29,416 nucleotides of DNA. It comes from Methylobacteriaceae bacterium. GTDB taxonomy: Bacteria > Pseudomonadota > Alphaproteobacteria > Rhizobiales > Beijerinckiaceae. This document shows positions 1 to 7,890 of this stretch, piece by piece. Made by a program: the position numbers and the translations under genes. The stretch lies in contig JAISTL010000246.1 of assembly GCA_031272615.1 (NCBI GenBank), positions 1 to 29,416 on the forward strand, in the 5' to 3' direction. Each line of letters starts with the position of its first letter. Position 1 is the first letter of the stretch. The notes under the pieces are model-generated. The model did no database searches. It was not told the DNA's origin and saw only the letters and a program-made list of their open reading frames with translations.

Positions 1-288
1 CTCCGAAATGGAAACACCGGTCTGTTGCAGTTTCTGGGACAGAGTCAGCTGGTTTTTGCTCTTGTTGATTTCTTCCAGCTCTTTGATTTTTTTGGCGACG
101 GCTTCGCGACTCTTTTCCAGCCCCAGAGTGTTCCGGGCGCCTTTTCCTCCGGCCTCAATAATAGCCTTTCTGCGCAATTCCGCCTGGCGTTCGTCCTTCA
201 TGTACGTGAAGAACGCCACGATGCCGATACCGACCGCCAGCGCTGCAAAAGCTAAAACGAGAAGTGGTAATACAACTCCAGAACTCAT
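1..288 (-). CDS. TadB-like pilus assembly protein (type II secretion F family), 5' part only
   Basis: First 96 residues of a gene that runs off the window start. The ATG is at 288 with AAGGG just upstream (291-295). The protein opens with one strong hydrophobic segment (about residues 5-28, followed by a lysine/arginine-rich cytoplasmic stretch). The next part is charged and helical, with KKIKELEEINKSKNQLTLSQ and a 'LQQTGVSIS' motif. This matches the start of TadB proteins, where a KELEE...K...LRxRLxQAGL segment precedes the T2SSF domain. TadB is an inner-membrane platform protein for assembly of Flp/Tad pili. The T2SSF domain itself lies outside the window, so the call rests on the N-terminal pattern. 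No flp, tadA or other tad gene lies upstream within the window. Confidence 0.7.
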   Translation of the reverse strand, partial: MSSGVVLPLLVLAFAALAVGIGIVAFFTYMKDERQAELRRKAIIEAGGKGARNTLGLEKSREAVAKKIKELEEINKSKNQLTLSQKLQQTGVSISE

Positions 289-1010
289 GGCCCTTATGTC
301 TCTTTCTGTGTCTTTTTCCGCTCCGGAAAGCTCAAATATTGCTTCCCGAAGCCGAACGCCGATTCAGTGTGCTCCCCGACCCGCAACACCAAGGAATGAA
401 CGTCGACGAAGCTTGAAACACGTTGGCATCCGGCTTCTGTGTTCGACGCTTTGCACCCTCCGGCCTCGTTACATTTCCGGCTGTTGGCTGGTTCGGCCAC
501 ACTACCGGGAAAAGGTTTAAATCAGGTTTCGGCGAACCGCCGAACACCGGCAGCTACCGACTCCTGTGCATAGGGTTTAGTGGATGAAACGATGAATTCC
601 AGCCACATTACGCGTAATCTACAATCCTTCTCAATACCTCCACCAAGTTTACACGGGATTCCTCAGATTATCAAATAATTTTAATGTGCTATCTAGGAAA
701 AACCATCTAAAGGTTAATGGTGCGATACGCTGAAATGGTTAAAAATAAAGAAAATAACACGGTTTTTGAGGTTACGCACATTTTAGAAAACCCACACTTT
801 TTGTTGACGATGCAGCGATTCAGCGCGTCTTGAGTCCTTCTTCGTAACCCCCAATCCTCGTTTCGCAGCTCCGAACACTGTAACGCAAGTCACACCCCAC
901 CGGTTTACCCATTCGGCAATACCTCCCCGCGCCGAAAACCGAAATCACCGGCAGCATAAGCATTTCATATCGATTCAACCGCATAACACAAATCGACTGA
1001 ACGCAGGCTG
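289..1010. other. Long intergenic region without a convincing gene
   Basis: Short ORFs here (for example minus 294-500, 332-547 and 820-1074) have no recognisable domain, no good ribosome binding site and arginine/cysteine-rich composition, so I do not call them genes. Bases about 600-800 are markedly AT-rich compared with the surroundings and could hold the promoter of the tad-type gene reading leftwards. A perfect 7-bp hairpin (TTCGGCG/CGCCGAA, loop AAC) sits at 528-544 but has no T run on either side. Confidence 0.5.
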
Positions 1011-1035
1011 AAAAAGCCGCCCTCTGCATCGGCGG
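1011..1035 (-). terminator. Intrinsic terminator after plsC
   Basis: Read on the minus strand this is CCGCC, a 9-base loop, GGCGG, then C and TTTTT. It lies about 56 bases after the acyltransferase stop and is the likely end of the ftsE-ftsX-DUF218-plsC transcript. Confidence 0.55.
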
Positions 1036-1091
1036 ACATGCCGGTTTCGCGGCGACCGATGCAACGACGCGCATTACCGTCGGTATTAACC

Positions 1092-1850
1092 TTAATATAA
1101 CGTTTCCCGGCCTTCATGAAGGAGAGAGGCGGTGGTGTCCTCGATAGTCCGTTGTACCTGCTCCAAAAATGCGTCGCGATCAATGCCGGCCGGAATCACC
1201 GGACAGAACTCCACCAGAATGACGCCACGGCGGCGGATCAATTTTCGCCTGGGCCAGAAGAGCCCCGAATTCAATGCCACCGGTTGGCAGGGTACCTTGA
1301 GCAGCCGATACAACATCGCCACCCCGCGTTTGTAATCCGGCGGCGCCCCCGGCGCTTTGCGGGTACCTTCCGGGAAAATGACCAGTTGTTGATTTTCGGC
1401 CAGCGCCCGCTTGGATTTCTCAACCATCTCCCGCGCCGACAGTTCGCCGCTTTGCCGGTTGACGCCGATGCAGCCGATTTTGGCCAGATACCACCCGAAG
1501 AACGGAATCCACATCAGTTCACGTTTCAGGATGAAGACCGGCGACGGCAGCACTGTGAACAACGCGAAGGTTTCCCAGAAGGATTGATGTTTGGAGGCCA
1601 CCAATATACCGCCGGCGGGAATGCGTTCGGTGTGCCGGAATTCGGCATCCACACCGACGACAAGCCGCAGCAGTGCCAGACTGGAACGGGCCCAACGGCG
1701 GGCGATTTCGGCGACAGGGGGGCGCGGACCGAGCAAAGCCGGGGAAAACACCACCATCCACAGGATCAGGTTGGAATAAAACAGGATGTTGAAAACAATC
1801 GCTCGAACAAACACCATGAGCCGGTTCCCGACAGACAAGCAAACGTGCAT
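1092..1850 (-). CDS. plsC: 1-acyl-sn-glycerol-3-phosphate acyltransferase (PlsC/LPLAT family)
   Basis: Predicted inner-membrane acyltransferase that would acylate the sn-2 position of lysophosphatidic acid to give phosphatidic acid in phospholipid synthesis. With the ATG at 1850 it has 252 residues. An N-terminal hydrophobic helix (about 13-40) is followed by the catalytic block KHQSFWET (His88, Glu93; the H-x4-E form of the family's H-x4-D motif) and the substrate motif FPEGTR (159-164). An open frame extends to a TTG at 1904 that would overlap the upstream gene; ATG 1850 (weak GAGAAG upstream) or ATG 1817 is more natural for the family. It is last in the ftsE-ftsX-DUF218 cluster and is followed by a terminator. 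The family is clear; exact acyl acceptor specificity is inferred. Confidence 0.88.
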   Translation of the reverse strand: MHVCLSVGNRLMVFVRAIVFNILFYSNLILWMVVFSPALLGPRPPVAEIARRWARSSLALLRLVVGVDAEFRHTERIPAGGILVASKHQSFWETFALFTVLPSPVFILKRELMWIPFFGWYLAKIGCIGVNRQSGELSAREMVEKSKRALAENQQLVIFPEGTRKAPGAPPDYKRGVAMLYRLLKVPCQPVALNSGLFWPRRKLIRRRGVILVEFCPVIPAGIDRDAFLEQVQRTIEDTTASLLHEGRETLY

Positions 1851-1896
1851 CGCTTCTCTTATGCACGTGAGTCCGGCTGTTTTGCAAGTGTTATGC

Positions 1897-2547
1897 TCAG
1901 GCAACCGCTCGGGATGCGCGAGCCTTGGCGTAGAGATATTTCAGATATTCGGTTCCCATCAGTCTGAAAACCCGGAGGCTGCTCCACCAGTGTCGGGTAT
2001 CGACATTGGGCGACGCGACCGGATAAGGAATGATGCGGACATTCGTCAAGGTATGCCGGATTTCCGTGAGTGCCCGGGGCATATGGTAATTGGAGGTGAC
2101 GACGATGAGAGACGAAAAGCCGTTTTTCCGCACCCATTCCATTGTTTCCCTTGCATTGCCGGCGGTGTTGGCCGCTTGGTAATCCAAATCGACGCAACAG
2201 CTGATACGGTCCTTATAGGCCGGGAATCGCCGTCGCAATTCGGCCATATCGGTTCCGGCATAGACGCCTGAAATCAACAGACGCCGGCCGCTGCCGGACG
2301 ACAGCAACCCGAAGGCTTCCGCGATACGATCCGCTCCCCCGGTCAAAACGACAATGCCCTCCACCTCCCTCTCGTCCGCGGGAGCGAGAGAGTTGACGAT
2401 GTGGGAGAAAGAAAGGAATCCGACACAGAAACCGGCAAGGAGGGCGCACAAAACGCCGCGGACCACCGCACGGATGCCCCGCGAAATCGTTTCTCCCCGC
2501 CGGGAGAGAACGCTTTCCAGATTGTAGTGCTCTGTCGTCGACACCAT
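1897..2547 (-). CDS. DUF218 (YdcF/SanA/ElyC-like) membrane protein
   Basis: 216-residue protein with one N-terminal transmembrane helix (about 26-50) and then a DUF218 domain. The domain shows the early EGIVVLTGGADRI strand-loop, RRLLISGV, and the late SNYHMPRAL motif. DUF218 proteins such as SanA, ElyC and YdcF are linked to cell-envelope integrity, but the reaction is not settled. I chose ATG 2547 because AAGGG sits five bases upstream. Longer frames to ATG 2589 or TTG 2649 lack a binding site. The gene lies between ftsX and plsC, an arrangement known in several alphaproteobacteria, which supports an envelope or division role. Confidence 0.85.
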   Translation of the reverse strand: MVSTTEHYNLESVLSRRGETISRGIRAVVRGVLCALLAGFCVGFLSFSHIVNSLAPADEREVEGIVVLTGGADRIAEAFGLLSSGSGRRLLISGVYAGTDMAELRRRFPAYKDRISCCVDLDYQAANTAGNARETMEWVRKNGFSSLIVVTSNYHMPRALTEIRHTLTNVRIIPYPVASPNVDTRHWWSSLRVFRLMGTEYLKYLYAKARASRAVA

Positions 2548-2691
2548 TGCGCCCTTGAATCGCTTATCGTGACGGGCACTATAAGGCATAATTGTAATGG
2601 AATTGTGAAAAGCGGAATTGAAAACTTCCGGTTCGTGAACGGCTCTCAACCGGCAGAATCAAGGGACGTGACCCGTTTTGCCGCATATGGT

Positions 2692-3657
2692 TTACAGAGT
2701 TGTCTTGCTCAGGTACCCGCGCACCGTCAGGCGGGAGACGACTCCGGTCAGCAACGCGACGATGATGGCGATGAACAGAACGATCACCACTCCACGACCG
2801 TTGACATTGAGGGTGCCGAACATATGTTCCATCTGCATGCCGGCCGCGGTGGCGCGAATTGACGGCGACAGAAAGCCCAGAAGCGCCCAGAAGGCCACAG
2901 CCCACGCGGCCCCCCACAGGCTGCCCTTCAACCCCAGTTGAAAGAACCGGTGTTGAAACTCCCGGGCGATATACTCGTTGGTGGCGCCGACAAAATGCAG
3001 CACTTCCACAACTTCGCGGTTTCCAACCATGGCGCCGCGGGTGGCGAAGGTCACGGCAAGCCCCGTGGCAATGAGCACCAGCAGCACGATTCCCGCGCCG
3101 ATCAACACCACCGTGTTGGCCATGGCGGCGAACAGCCGAAGAAACTGATTATGGTCGTTGAGGTTGGCATTGGGGACCTGCTCGGCGAGCTTTCGGCGCA
3201 ATTCACTGAAATCGGGTTTGCTGTCCCGGACTATTTTGACGGTTACCATGCGCGGAATCGGAAGTTCTTTCACCGATGGCCCGGTTCCCAGCCACGGCTC
3301 CAGCAGCTTGAGGGATTCCGCCTCGCTGAATACCTGAGTATCCACCACCTCGGGCAGTTCCCTGGTCAGGGCGACGGTGCGGGCGATATCCTGATCCATG
3401 TCGCGTTGTGCTGTCGGGCGGATTTGGATGGTGATTTCCCTGGAGACGTCGGAGCGCCAATCTTCCGACACGGCAGCCATCTGTTCGGCGCCGACGGCGC
3501 AAAGAGCCGCGAGAAAGGTCAGAATGGCAATCACGGCGGCCAAAGCGCGGCCGGAACTGGAGTCGATAGGCACCAACGGCGCATTTCGGCGCAGCGTCTC
3601 CCGGGTTTTATCCCGGGGTCCAAACAGGCCGTTGCCGATGGTCGAAAACCAACCCAT
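2692..3657 (-). CDS. ftsX: Cell division protein FtsX
   Basis: 321-residue permease-like subunit of the FtsEX complex, which sits at the division septum and transmits ATP hydrolysis by FtsE to peptidoglycan hydrolase regulators. A cytoplasmic tail is followed by TM1 (about 37-57) and a periplasmic domain of about 115 residues. Then come three further helices (about 180-205, 240-262, 287-307). The cytoplasmic loop after TM2 has the family's VVEVLHFVGATNEYIAREF pattern. The ATG lies three bases after the ftsE stop, so the two genes are co-translated or nearly so. Length and topology are normal for alphaproteobacterial FtsX. Confidence 0.93.
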   Translation of the reverse strand: MGWFSTIGNGLFGPRDKTRETLRRNAPLVPIDSSSGRALAAVIAILTFLAALCAVGAEQMAAVSEDWRSDVSREITIQIRPTAQRDMDQDIARTVALTRELPEVVDTQVFSEAESLKLLEPWLGTGPSVKELPIPRMVTVKIVRDSKPDFSELRRKLAEQVPNANLNDHNQFLRLFAAMANTVVLIGAGIVLLVLIATGLAVTFATRGAMVGNREVVEVLHFVGATNEYIAREFQHRFFQLGLKGSLWGAAWAVAFWALLGFLSPSIRATAAGMQMEHMFGTLNVNGRGVVIVLFIAIIVALLTGVVSRLTVRGYLSKTTL

Positions 3658-3660
3658 TGT

Positions 3661-4371
3661 TCACTCGTCGATATAAAGGCGCCCCTGATCCAAAATCAGC
3701 CGCCGCACATCCACCTGTTCCATGAGGGAAAAATCATGGGTGGCGATGACGACGGACGTTCCGAGGCGGTTGAGTTCGATGAAAAGTCGCAGCAGGCGGC
3801 GGGCCAGAGGCGGGTCGACATTTCCGGTCGGCTCATCGGCCAACAGCAGATCGGGCCGCGAAATCAGCGCGCGGGCAATGGCCGCTCGCTGCTTTTCTCC
3901 GCCCGACAGCACCGGCGGCAACACATGCATCCGCTCGCCGAGACCGACCCAGCGCAGCAGTTCCACCACTTCGCTGTGATAACGGGATTCATCCTTGCCC
4001 TGTACGCGCAGCGGCAGCGCCACATTCTCGTAGGTTGTGAGGTGGTCAAGCAGGCGGAAATCCTGAAACACCACTCCCATCCGTCGTCGCACATCCGTCA
4101 GTGAATCGTTGGAAATTCCGCCGACATCCCGCCCGAACAGCGACAGCAGACCTCTGGTCGGCTTCAGTGACAGCAAAATGAGGCGCAACAGGGTGGTCTT
4201 TCCCGCCCCCGATGGCCCCGTCAGAAACTGGAAAGAATTGGGTTCAATGGAAAAGGTGAGGTCATGCAACACTTCTTCGCCGGTGCCGTATCGTACACCA
4301 ACGTTTTCAAAGTGCACCACCGGAGGGGTCGTGTCCACACGGCCGTACCCCAAAGATGCCTGTTCCGTCAC
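3661..4371 (-). CDS. ftsE: Cell division ATP-binding protein FtsE
   Basis: ABC-type ATPase of the FtsEX division complex, on the cytoplasmic face of the membrane. It shows Walker A GPSGAGKTT (52-60), the Q-loop in VFQDFRLL, signature LSGGEKQR (155-162), Walker B LLLADEPTGN (from 175) and the H-loop ATHD. I set the start at GTG 4371 because GGAGGG (4382-4387) lies ten bases upstream. The frame also reaches a TTG at 4389, but that codon overlaps this binding site. The N-terminus has about 17 residues more than the usual MVxFENV start of the family. First gene of the minus-strand envelope cluster. Confidence 0.94.
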   Translation of the reverse strand: MTEQASLGYGRVDTTPPVVHFENVGVRYGTGEEVLHDLTFSIEPNSFQFLTGPSGAGKTTLLRLILLSLKPTRGLLSLFGRDVGGISNDSLTDVRRRMGVVFQDFRLLDHLTTYENVALPLRVQGKDESRYHSEVVELLRWVGLGERMHVLPPVLSGGEKQRAAIARALISRPDLLLADEPTGNVDPPLARRLLRLFIELNRLGTSVVIATHDFSLMEQVDVRRLILDQGRLYIDE

Positions 4372-4389
4372 CAGGTTCAAGCCCTCCAA

Positions 4390-4644
4390 TATTGTTTTGT
4401 GTCCGGCGGTCGTGAACGCCGGTCCCGCCTTCCCGACACTGTCGCCCGGGACGTGTTCCGCTCAAGAATACCCCATTCATGATGAAATTTAAGTAAATAA
4501 TTTGATTTGTAACCTTCTTGCACTGTGCATGGCACGTATTCCGGGGTTGCTAAATAACGAAAACCACACCATTATGCCCATCCGCGCGGGCCGCCGGTCT
4601 TAAGTCTTCCGGGCGCGGCAAGGAGGGCGCAAAGGGGATGTGAC
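4390..4644. promoter_or_regulatory. Divergent control region between ftsE and hpt
   Basis: About 270 bases separating divergent transcripts, so promoters for both must lie here or nearby. It includes an AT-rich stretch (about 4490-4515) and a perfect 11-bp palindrome TGCACTGTGCA at 4519-4529 that could be an operator. I could not place convincing -35/-10 pairs. Confidence 0.4.
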
Positions 4645-5232
4645 ATGGCCGACGAACGGGATAATTCAGGTCTTCCGGCAATTCGTATTTTGTTTGACGA
4701 AAAGACGATTGCACAAAAGATCGATGCCATGGCGAAGGAAATAGCGGCGGCCGATACCCACAATCTCCTCGTCGTCGCAGTGTTGAAGGGCAGCTTCATG
4801 TTCGCCGCGGACCTGATTCGCGGCCTGCACCGCGCCGGGCTGTCACCGCTGGTGGAGTTCATCCATCTCTCCAGTTACCTGACCGGCAAGGTGTCCAGCG
4901 GTCATGTCACGATTTTGCGCGATGTCGACAATGACGTGCGGGACAGGGATGTGCTGCTGGTGGATGATATTCTTGAATCCGGCCGCACGCTGGCCTTCGC
5001 CAAGGATCTCTTTGTGGCGCGCGGCGCCCGCCGGGTGCTGACGGCGGTGCTTCTCGAAAAGCCCCACAAGCGCGCCGTCAACATTCACGCCGATTTTGTC
5101 GGTTTTCGCTGTCCCGATGTGTTCGTGGTCGGGTACGGCATGGACGTTGCCCATTCCTACCGCCAGCTCCCCTTTGTCGGCGTGTTGGATTATCTGGATA
5201 CCGAACCGTCGCTGTTCGACGAACCCCGATAG
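4645..5232 (+). CDS. hpt: Hypoxanthine phosphoribosyltransferase
   Basis: 195-residue purine salvage enzyme that joins hypoxanthine (and usually guanine) to PRPP to form IMP or GMP. The PRPP-binding loop VLLVDDILESGRT (103-115) is close to the family's VxxVDDIxDTGxT consensus, and LKGS (47-50) and a C-terminal YRQLPFVGVL block are present. AAGGGG lies seven bases before the ATG. Length is slightly above the usual ~180 owing to a short N-terminal extension. It is followed after 26 bases by a CpdR-like receiver, and the two probably form one transcript. Confidence 0.92.
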   Translation: MADERDNSGLPAIRILFDEKTIAQKIDAMAKEIAAADTHNLLVVAVLKGSFMFAADLIRGLHRAGLSPLVEFIHLSSYLTGKVSSGHVTILRDVDNDVRDRDVLLVDDILESGRTLAFAKDLFVARGARRVLTAVLLEKPHKRAVNIHADFVGFRCPDVFVVGYGMDVAHSYRQLPFVGVLDYLDTEPSLFDEPR

Positions 5233-5258
5233 GGAAGCGCCGCGAGGAAAAGGCACAG

Positions 5259-5657
5259 ATGGCGTACATTCTGCTGGTGGATGACGAAGACTCCATACGG
5301 GAATTGTTCCGGCAGGCTCTGGAACTGGATGGTCATACAGTGGAGACGGGCATTGACGGCAATGACGGCTTGGACATTCTCCACTCCCGTGAGGGCGCCT
5401 TTGATTTGATGCTGTCGGACATCTTCATGCCGGGCATGGACGGCATCGCTTTGGCCCACGAGGCCAAACGCGCCTTTCCGGAGCTCCGCATTGTCCTGAT
5501 GACCGGTTTCGCCGGGCAGCGCGAACGCGCAAAGGAGCTGGAGGAAGTGGTCATCGACGTGCTTTCCAAGCCGTTTTCCATCGGTGTACTGCGGGAAACC
5601 GTCCGCCGTGTGGTGAACCTGCCCGCAACTCCGGCGTCCGCGGCAATACTTCCCTGA
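5259..5657 (+). CDS. Single-domain response regulator, CpdR-like
   Basis: 132-residue stand-alone receiver domain with no output domain. The acidic pocket is VDDED (7-11), the phospho-acceptor is Asp54 in LSDIFMPGMDG, the switch Thr is in LMTGF, and the conserved lysine is in LSKPF. The TGFAG and LSKPF blocks resemble CpdR, which in Caulobacter acts with the phosphorelay and ClpXP to time proteolysis in the cell cycle. The position directly after hpt is seen for CpdR homologues in related bacteria. GAGGAAAAGG precedes the ATG. The short C-terminal tail is Ala/Pro-rich. The receiver call is certain; the CpdR role is inferred. Confidence 0.83.
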   Translation: MAYILLVDDEDSIRELFRQALELDGHTVETGIDGNDGLDILHSREGAFDLMLSDIFMPGMDGIALAHEAKRAFPELRIVLMTGFAGQRERAKELEEVVIDVLSKPFSIGVLRETVRRVVNLPATPASAAILP

Positions 5658-5658
5658 C

Positions 5659-5693
5659 ACAAAAAAGCTGTTGCCGCACGGGCGGCAACAGCT
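5659..5693 (-). terminator. Intrinsic terminator of the sugar ABC transporter operon
   Basis: Perfect 11-bp stem AGCTGTTGCCG / CGGCAACAGCT with a 6-base loop (5666-5693). On the minus strand it is followed by a run of six T (complement of A 5661-5666). It sits 76 bases after the binding-protein stop. There is no T run on the plus side, so it serves the minus-strand operon first, though the stem also lies 8 bases past the plus-strand receiver gene. Confidence 0.85.
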
Positions 5694-5769
5694 GTTCAGC
5701 GATCAGGCTCATAAACGCGGTTGAACCGGCCTCGGGAGTCAGCACCCCCTGCAACCGCTGGAAAAGCGA

Positions 5770-6678
5770 TCACAACTTGTCTTTGGTGACGAGGTTGACG
5801 CCGGTGTCGACAACGGTTTCACCCTTGTAGCCGCCCGCCAGCACATCGGCGGCGCACTTCAGGCCGAGATAGCCCATGGCTTCCGGGTTCTGGGTCACGG
5901 CGGCGATGAGCGAGCCGCCCTTGATCAGGTTGCGGATGGAGTCGGAATTGTCGAAGCCGACGCCGATAATCTTGTTGCCGTCTTCTTGGATGGCATTGCC
6001 GACGCCGGTCGTTGTGCCTTCATTGGTGCCGAAAATGCCGACAACGCCGTCGGTGATGTAGTTCGCGGCGATATCGCGGGACCGGGCCACATCACCCTCG
6101 CTGTACTGCGTCGGCAGGATTTCGAACTTGGTGCCTTCAAAAGCGGAGCGGAAGCCGGCTTCGCGGTCCACCACCGACTGGGTGGCGGAGTTGACGTTGA
6201 CGATGCCGATTTTACCGGATTCGATGCCCTTGGCCTTCAGGGCCTTCAGCATTTCCTCACCGCCCGATTTGCCGGCGGCCTTGTTGTTGGTGGTGAAGGT
6301 CGCCACCGCGGGGAAATCCGCCGGAGAGTCGACATAGACGATTTTGACGCCTGCGGCATCGGCTTCCTTGAGCGCGGCGGAAATGGCCGTCGGCCCGTTT
6401 GCGGCCACCACAATCACCTTCGCGCCCGCGGCGACGGCGTTGTTGACGATTTCGATCTGCTTGGCATCATCCTTGATGTCCGGGGCGAGCCAGGTGTAAT
6501 CGATGGTGCCGGCCTCGGCTACGGCCTTCTTGGCGCCCACATCCACATTGGCCCAGTGTTGATCCATCTGGTCCATGGTGATGAGATAGACCTTCGCCTT
6601 GTCCTGGGCGTTGGCGGCGGTGAGGGCGAGTCCGGCCAGCATGATGCCGCACAATAAAGTTTTGGTTGTTTTCCACAT
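5770..6678 (-). CDS. Sugar ABC transporter periplasmic binding protein (ribose/allose type)
   Basis: 302-residue periplasmic binding protein of the Peripla_BP_4 / ribose-binding group, which captures a sugar and delivers it to the membrane permease. It has a Sec signal peptide (Lys near the start, hydrophobic core to about 20, cleavage site ANA|QD after residue 24). Family features are the YLITMDQMDQHW start of the mature part, GAKVIVVAANG, the hinge-proximal NNKAAGKSGGE, and the FGTNEGTTTGVGNA and GVGFDNSD blocks. A strong AGGAGG precedes ATG 6678. It is the last gene of an ATPase-permease-binding protein operon. The sugar cannot be told from sequence alone: ribose, allose, xylose and AI-2 are all possible. 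Confidence 0.9.
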   Translation of the reverse strand: MWKTTKTLLCGIMLAGLALTAANAQDKAKVYLITMDQMDQHWANVDVGAKKAVAEAGTIDYTWLAPDIKDDAKQIEIVNNAVAAGAKVIVVAANGPTAISAALKEADAAGVKIVYVDSPADFPAVATFTTNNKAAGKSGGEEMLKALKAKGIESGKIGIVNVNSATQSVVDREAGFRSAFEGTKFEILPTQYSEGDVARSRDIAANYITDGVVGIFGTNEGTTTGVGNAIQEDGNKIIGVGFDNSDSIRNLIKGGSLIAAVTQNPEAMGYLGLKCAADVLAGGYKGETVVDTGVNLVTKDKL

Positions 6679-6751
6679 ATTGAAGTTCCTCCTGGTTTTA
6701 AAAAATGACGATAAAGCGGGGTTCGCCTTGTTGCGTCGGATAGGTGTCGAC

Positions 6752-6769
6752 CCCCGCCGAAACGCGGGG
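6752..6769 (-). other. Intercistronic hairpin between permease and binding-protein genes
   Basis: Perfect 6-bp GC stem CCCCGC / GCGGGG with a 6-base loop in the 112-base gap. There is no T run, so it is more likely an RNA-stabilising or processing hairpin than a terminator. Such a hairpin could help give the binding protein a higher yield than the permease (inference). Confidence 0.45.
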
Positions 6770-6790
6770 AGAAGTTGACTGGAATACAGT

Positions 6791-7825
6791 TTATGAAGTT
6801 GTTTTCTTTTTGAATTTTCCCTTGAGCATATCGGTGCGGACGATCACGTCCAGCAGCACGGAAACGATGACGATCACGCCGATGACGATATTCTGATAGG
6901 CCACCGACACTCCGGCAAACTGCAGGCCGTTCTTCAGCACGCACCAGATACTGGCGCCGAACACCGTTCCCAGCAGGATACCCTGGCCGCCGAGCGTCGA
7001 CACGCCGCCGATCACCGCCGCGGCGACGGCGTAAAGCTCGTACATGTTGCCGGCGTCCATGGCGCCCATGCCGGAGAGCGCCGTGGTGTAAAGGCCCGCG
7101 GTTCCGGCGCAGAAGGCGCTGACCACGTAGGCGACGGTCACCGTGCGCGCGGTATCGACGCCGGAAAGCCGCGCCGCCTCGATATTGCTGCCGACGGCGT
7201 AGATATGGCGGCCGGTGCGGGTTTTACTGAGCAGAAAGGCGAAAAACGTGAAAATAAGCAGGGTCAGCCACACACAATTGTGAATGCCGAAGGTTTTACC
7301 GAGGTAGAAAATATCCCGGAACGCGTCCTGGGCGGAATAGACCACGTCGGCGGGCACCATCTTGCGGATGGAATCGGTGTTGCGGTTGCCGTTGACCAGC
7401 TGGGCAATGCCGCGGGCGATAATCATGGTGCCAAGCGTCGCGATGAACGGCGGCAGACGGCAGCGGGACACCAGCGCGCCGTTGAGCCAGCCGATGGCCA
7501 GCGCCGCCGCCATGGTCAGGGCGACGGCGGCGAGCGGGTGCATGCCCCCCGACATCAGGGTGGCGGAAATCATGCAGCTCATGCCGAGCACGGAGCCGAT
7601 GGAGAGGTCGATATTACCGGTAATCAGCACGTAGGACTGGGCGATGCCCACCAGCAGGATCGGCACGATCTGCCGCAGCAGATTGGCCAGGTTGCGCCCC
7701 GAGGCAAAGGACGGGTTGACGTAGGAAAACACCACGCACATGATGAGCAGGCCGGCGGCTGCGGTCAGCACCTGCCCCATGCCGCGGACGGCCAGGATAC
7801 GTTTGAGCGGGTTGTCGTTCGTCAC
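6791..7825 (-). CDS. Sugar ABC transporter permease (RbsC family)
   Basis: 344-residue inner-membrane permease of the ribose/xylose/arabinose group (BPD_transp_2), with about ten hydrophobic segments. Family marks are the ITGNIDLSIGSVLG block after TM3, PPFIATLGTMIIARGIA, the cytoplasmic coupling region TRTGRHIYAVGSNIEAARLSG, and VAAAVIGGVSTLGGQG. The frame is open far upstream into the ATPase gene. I set the start at GTG 7825 because AGGAG (7834-7838) lies eight bases before it. It is 61 bases downstream of the ATPase stop, and the gap is filled exactly by a 22-codon ORF. Confidence 0.9.
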   Translation of the reverse strand: MTNDNPLKRILAVRGMGQVLTAAAGLLIMCVVFSYVNPSFASGRNLANLLRQIVPILLVGIAQSYVLITGNIDLSIGSVLGMSCMISATLMSGGMHPLAAVALTMAAALAIGWLNGALVSRCRLPPFIATLGTMIIARGIAQLVNGNRNTDSIRKMVPADVVYSAQDAFRDIFYLGKTFGIHNCVWLTLLIFTFFAFLLSKTRTGRHIYAVGSNIEAARLSGVDTARTVTVAYVVSAFCAGTAGLYTTALSGMGAMDAGNMYELYAVAAAVIGGVSTLGGQGILLGTVFGASIWCVLKNGLQFAGVSVAYQNIVIGVIVIVSVLLDVIVRTDMLKGKFKKKTTS

Positions 7826-7890
7826 GGAAGTATCTCCTGCCTGAAGCGAAACGTGTTTGAAACTCCGGGAATCAAGCCGGTAAAACTCAT
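7822..7890 (-). CDS. Possible 22-codon bridging mini-ORF between ATPase and permease genes
   Basis: ATG at 7890 overlaps the ATPase stop (ATGA) and its own TGA overlaps the permease GTG start (GTGA). The peptide starts MSFTGLIPGVSNTF and has no known domain. It contains the permease ribosome binding site. Its value may be translational coupling rather than the peptide. It could equally be chance. Confidence 0.25.
   Translation of the reverse strand: MSFTGLIPGVSNTFRFRQEILP

Noticed and set aside
2938..4104. Long plus-strand ORF (388 codons) opposite ftsX and ftsE
   Set aside because: It is antisense to two clear genes, has no recognisable domain and shows the His/Gln/Arg-rich make-up of a shadow frame in GC-rich DNA.
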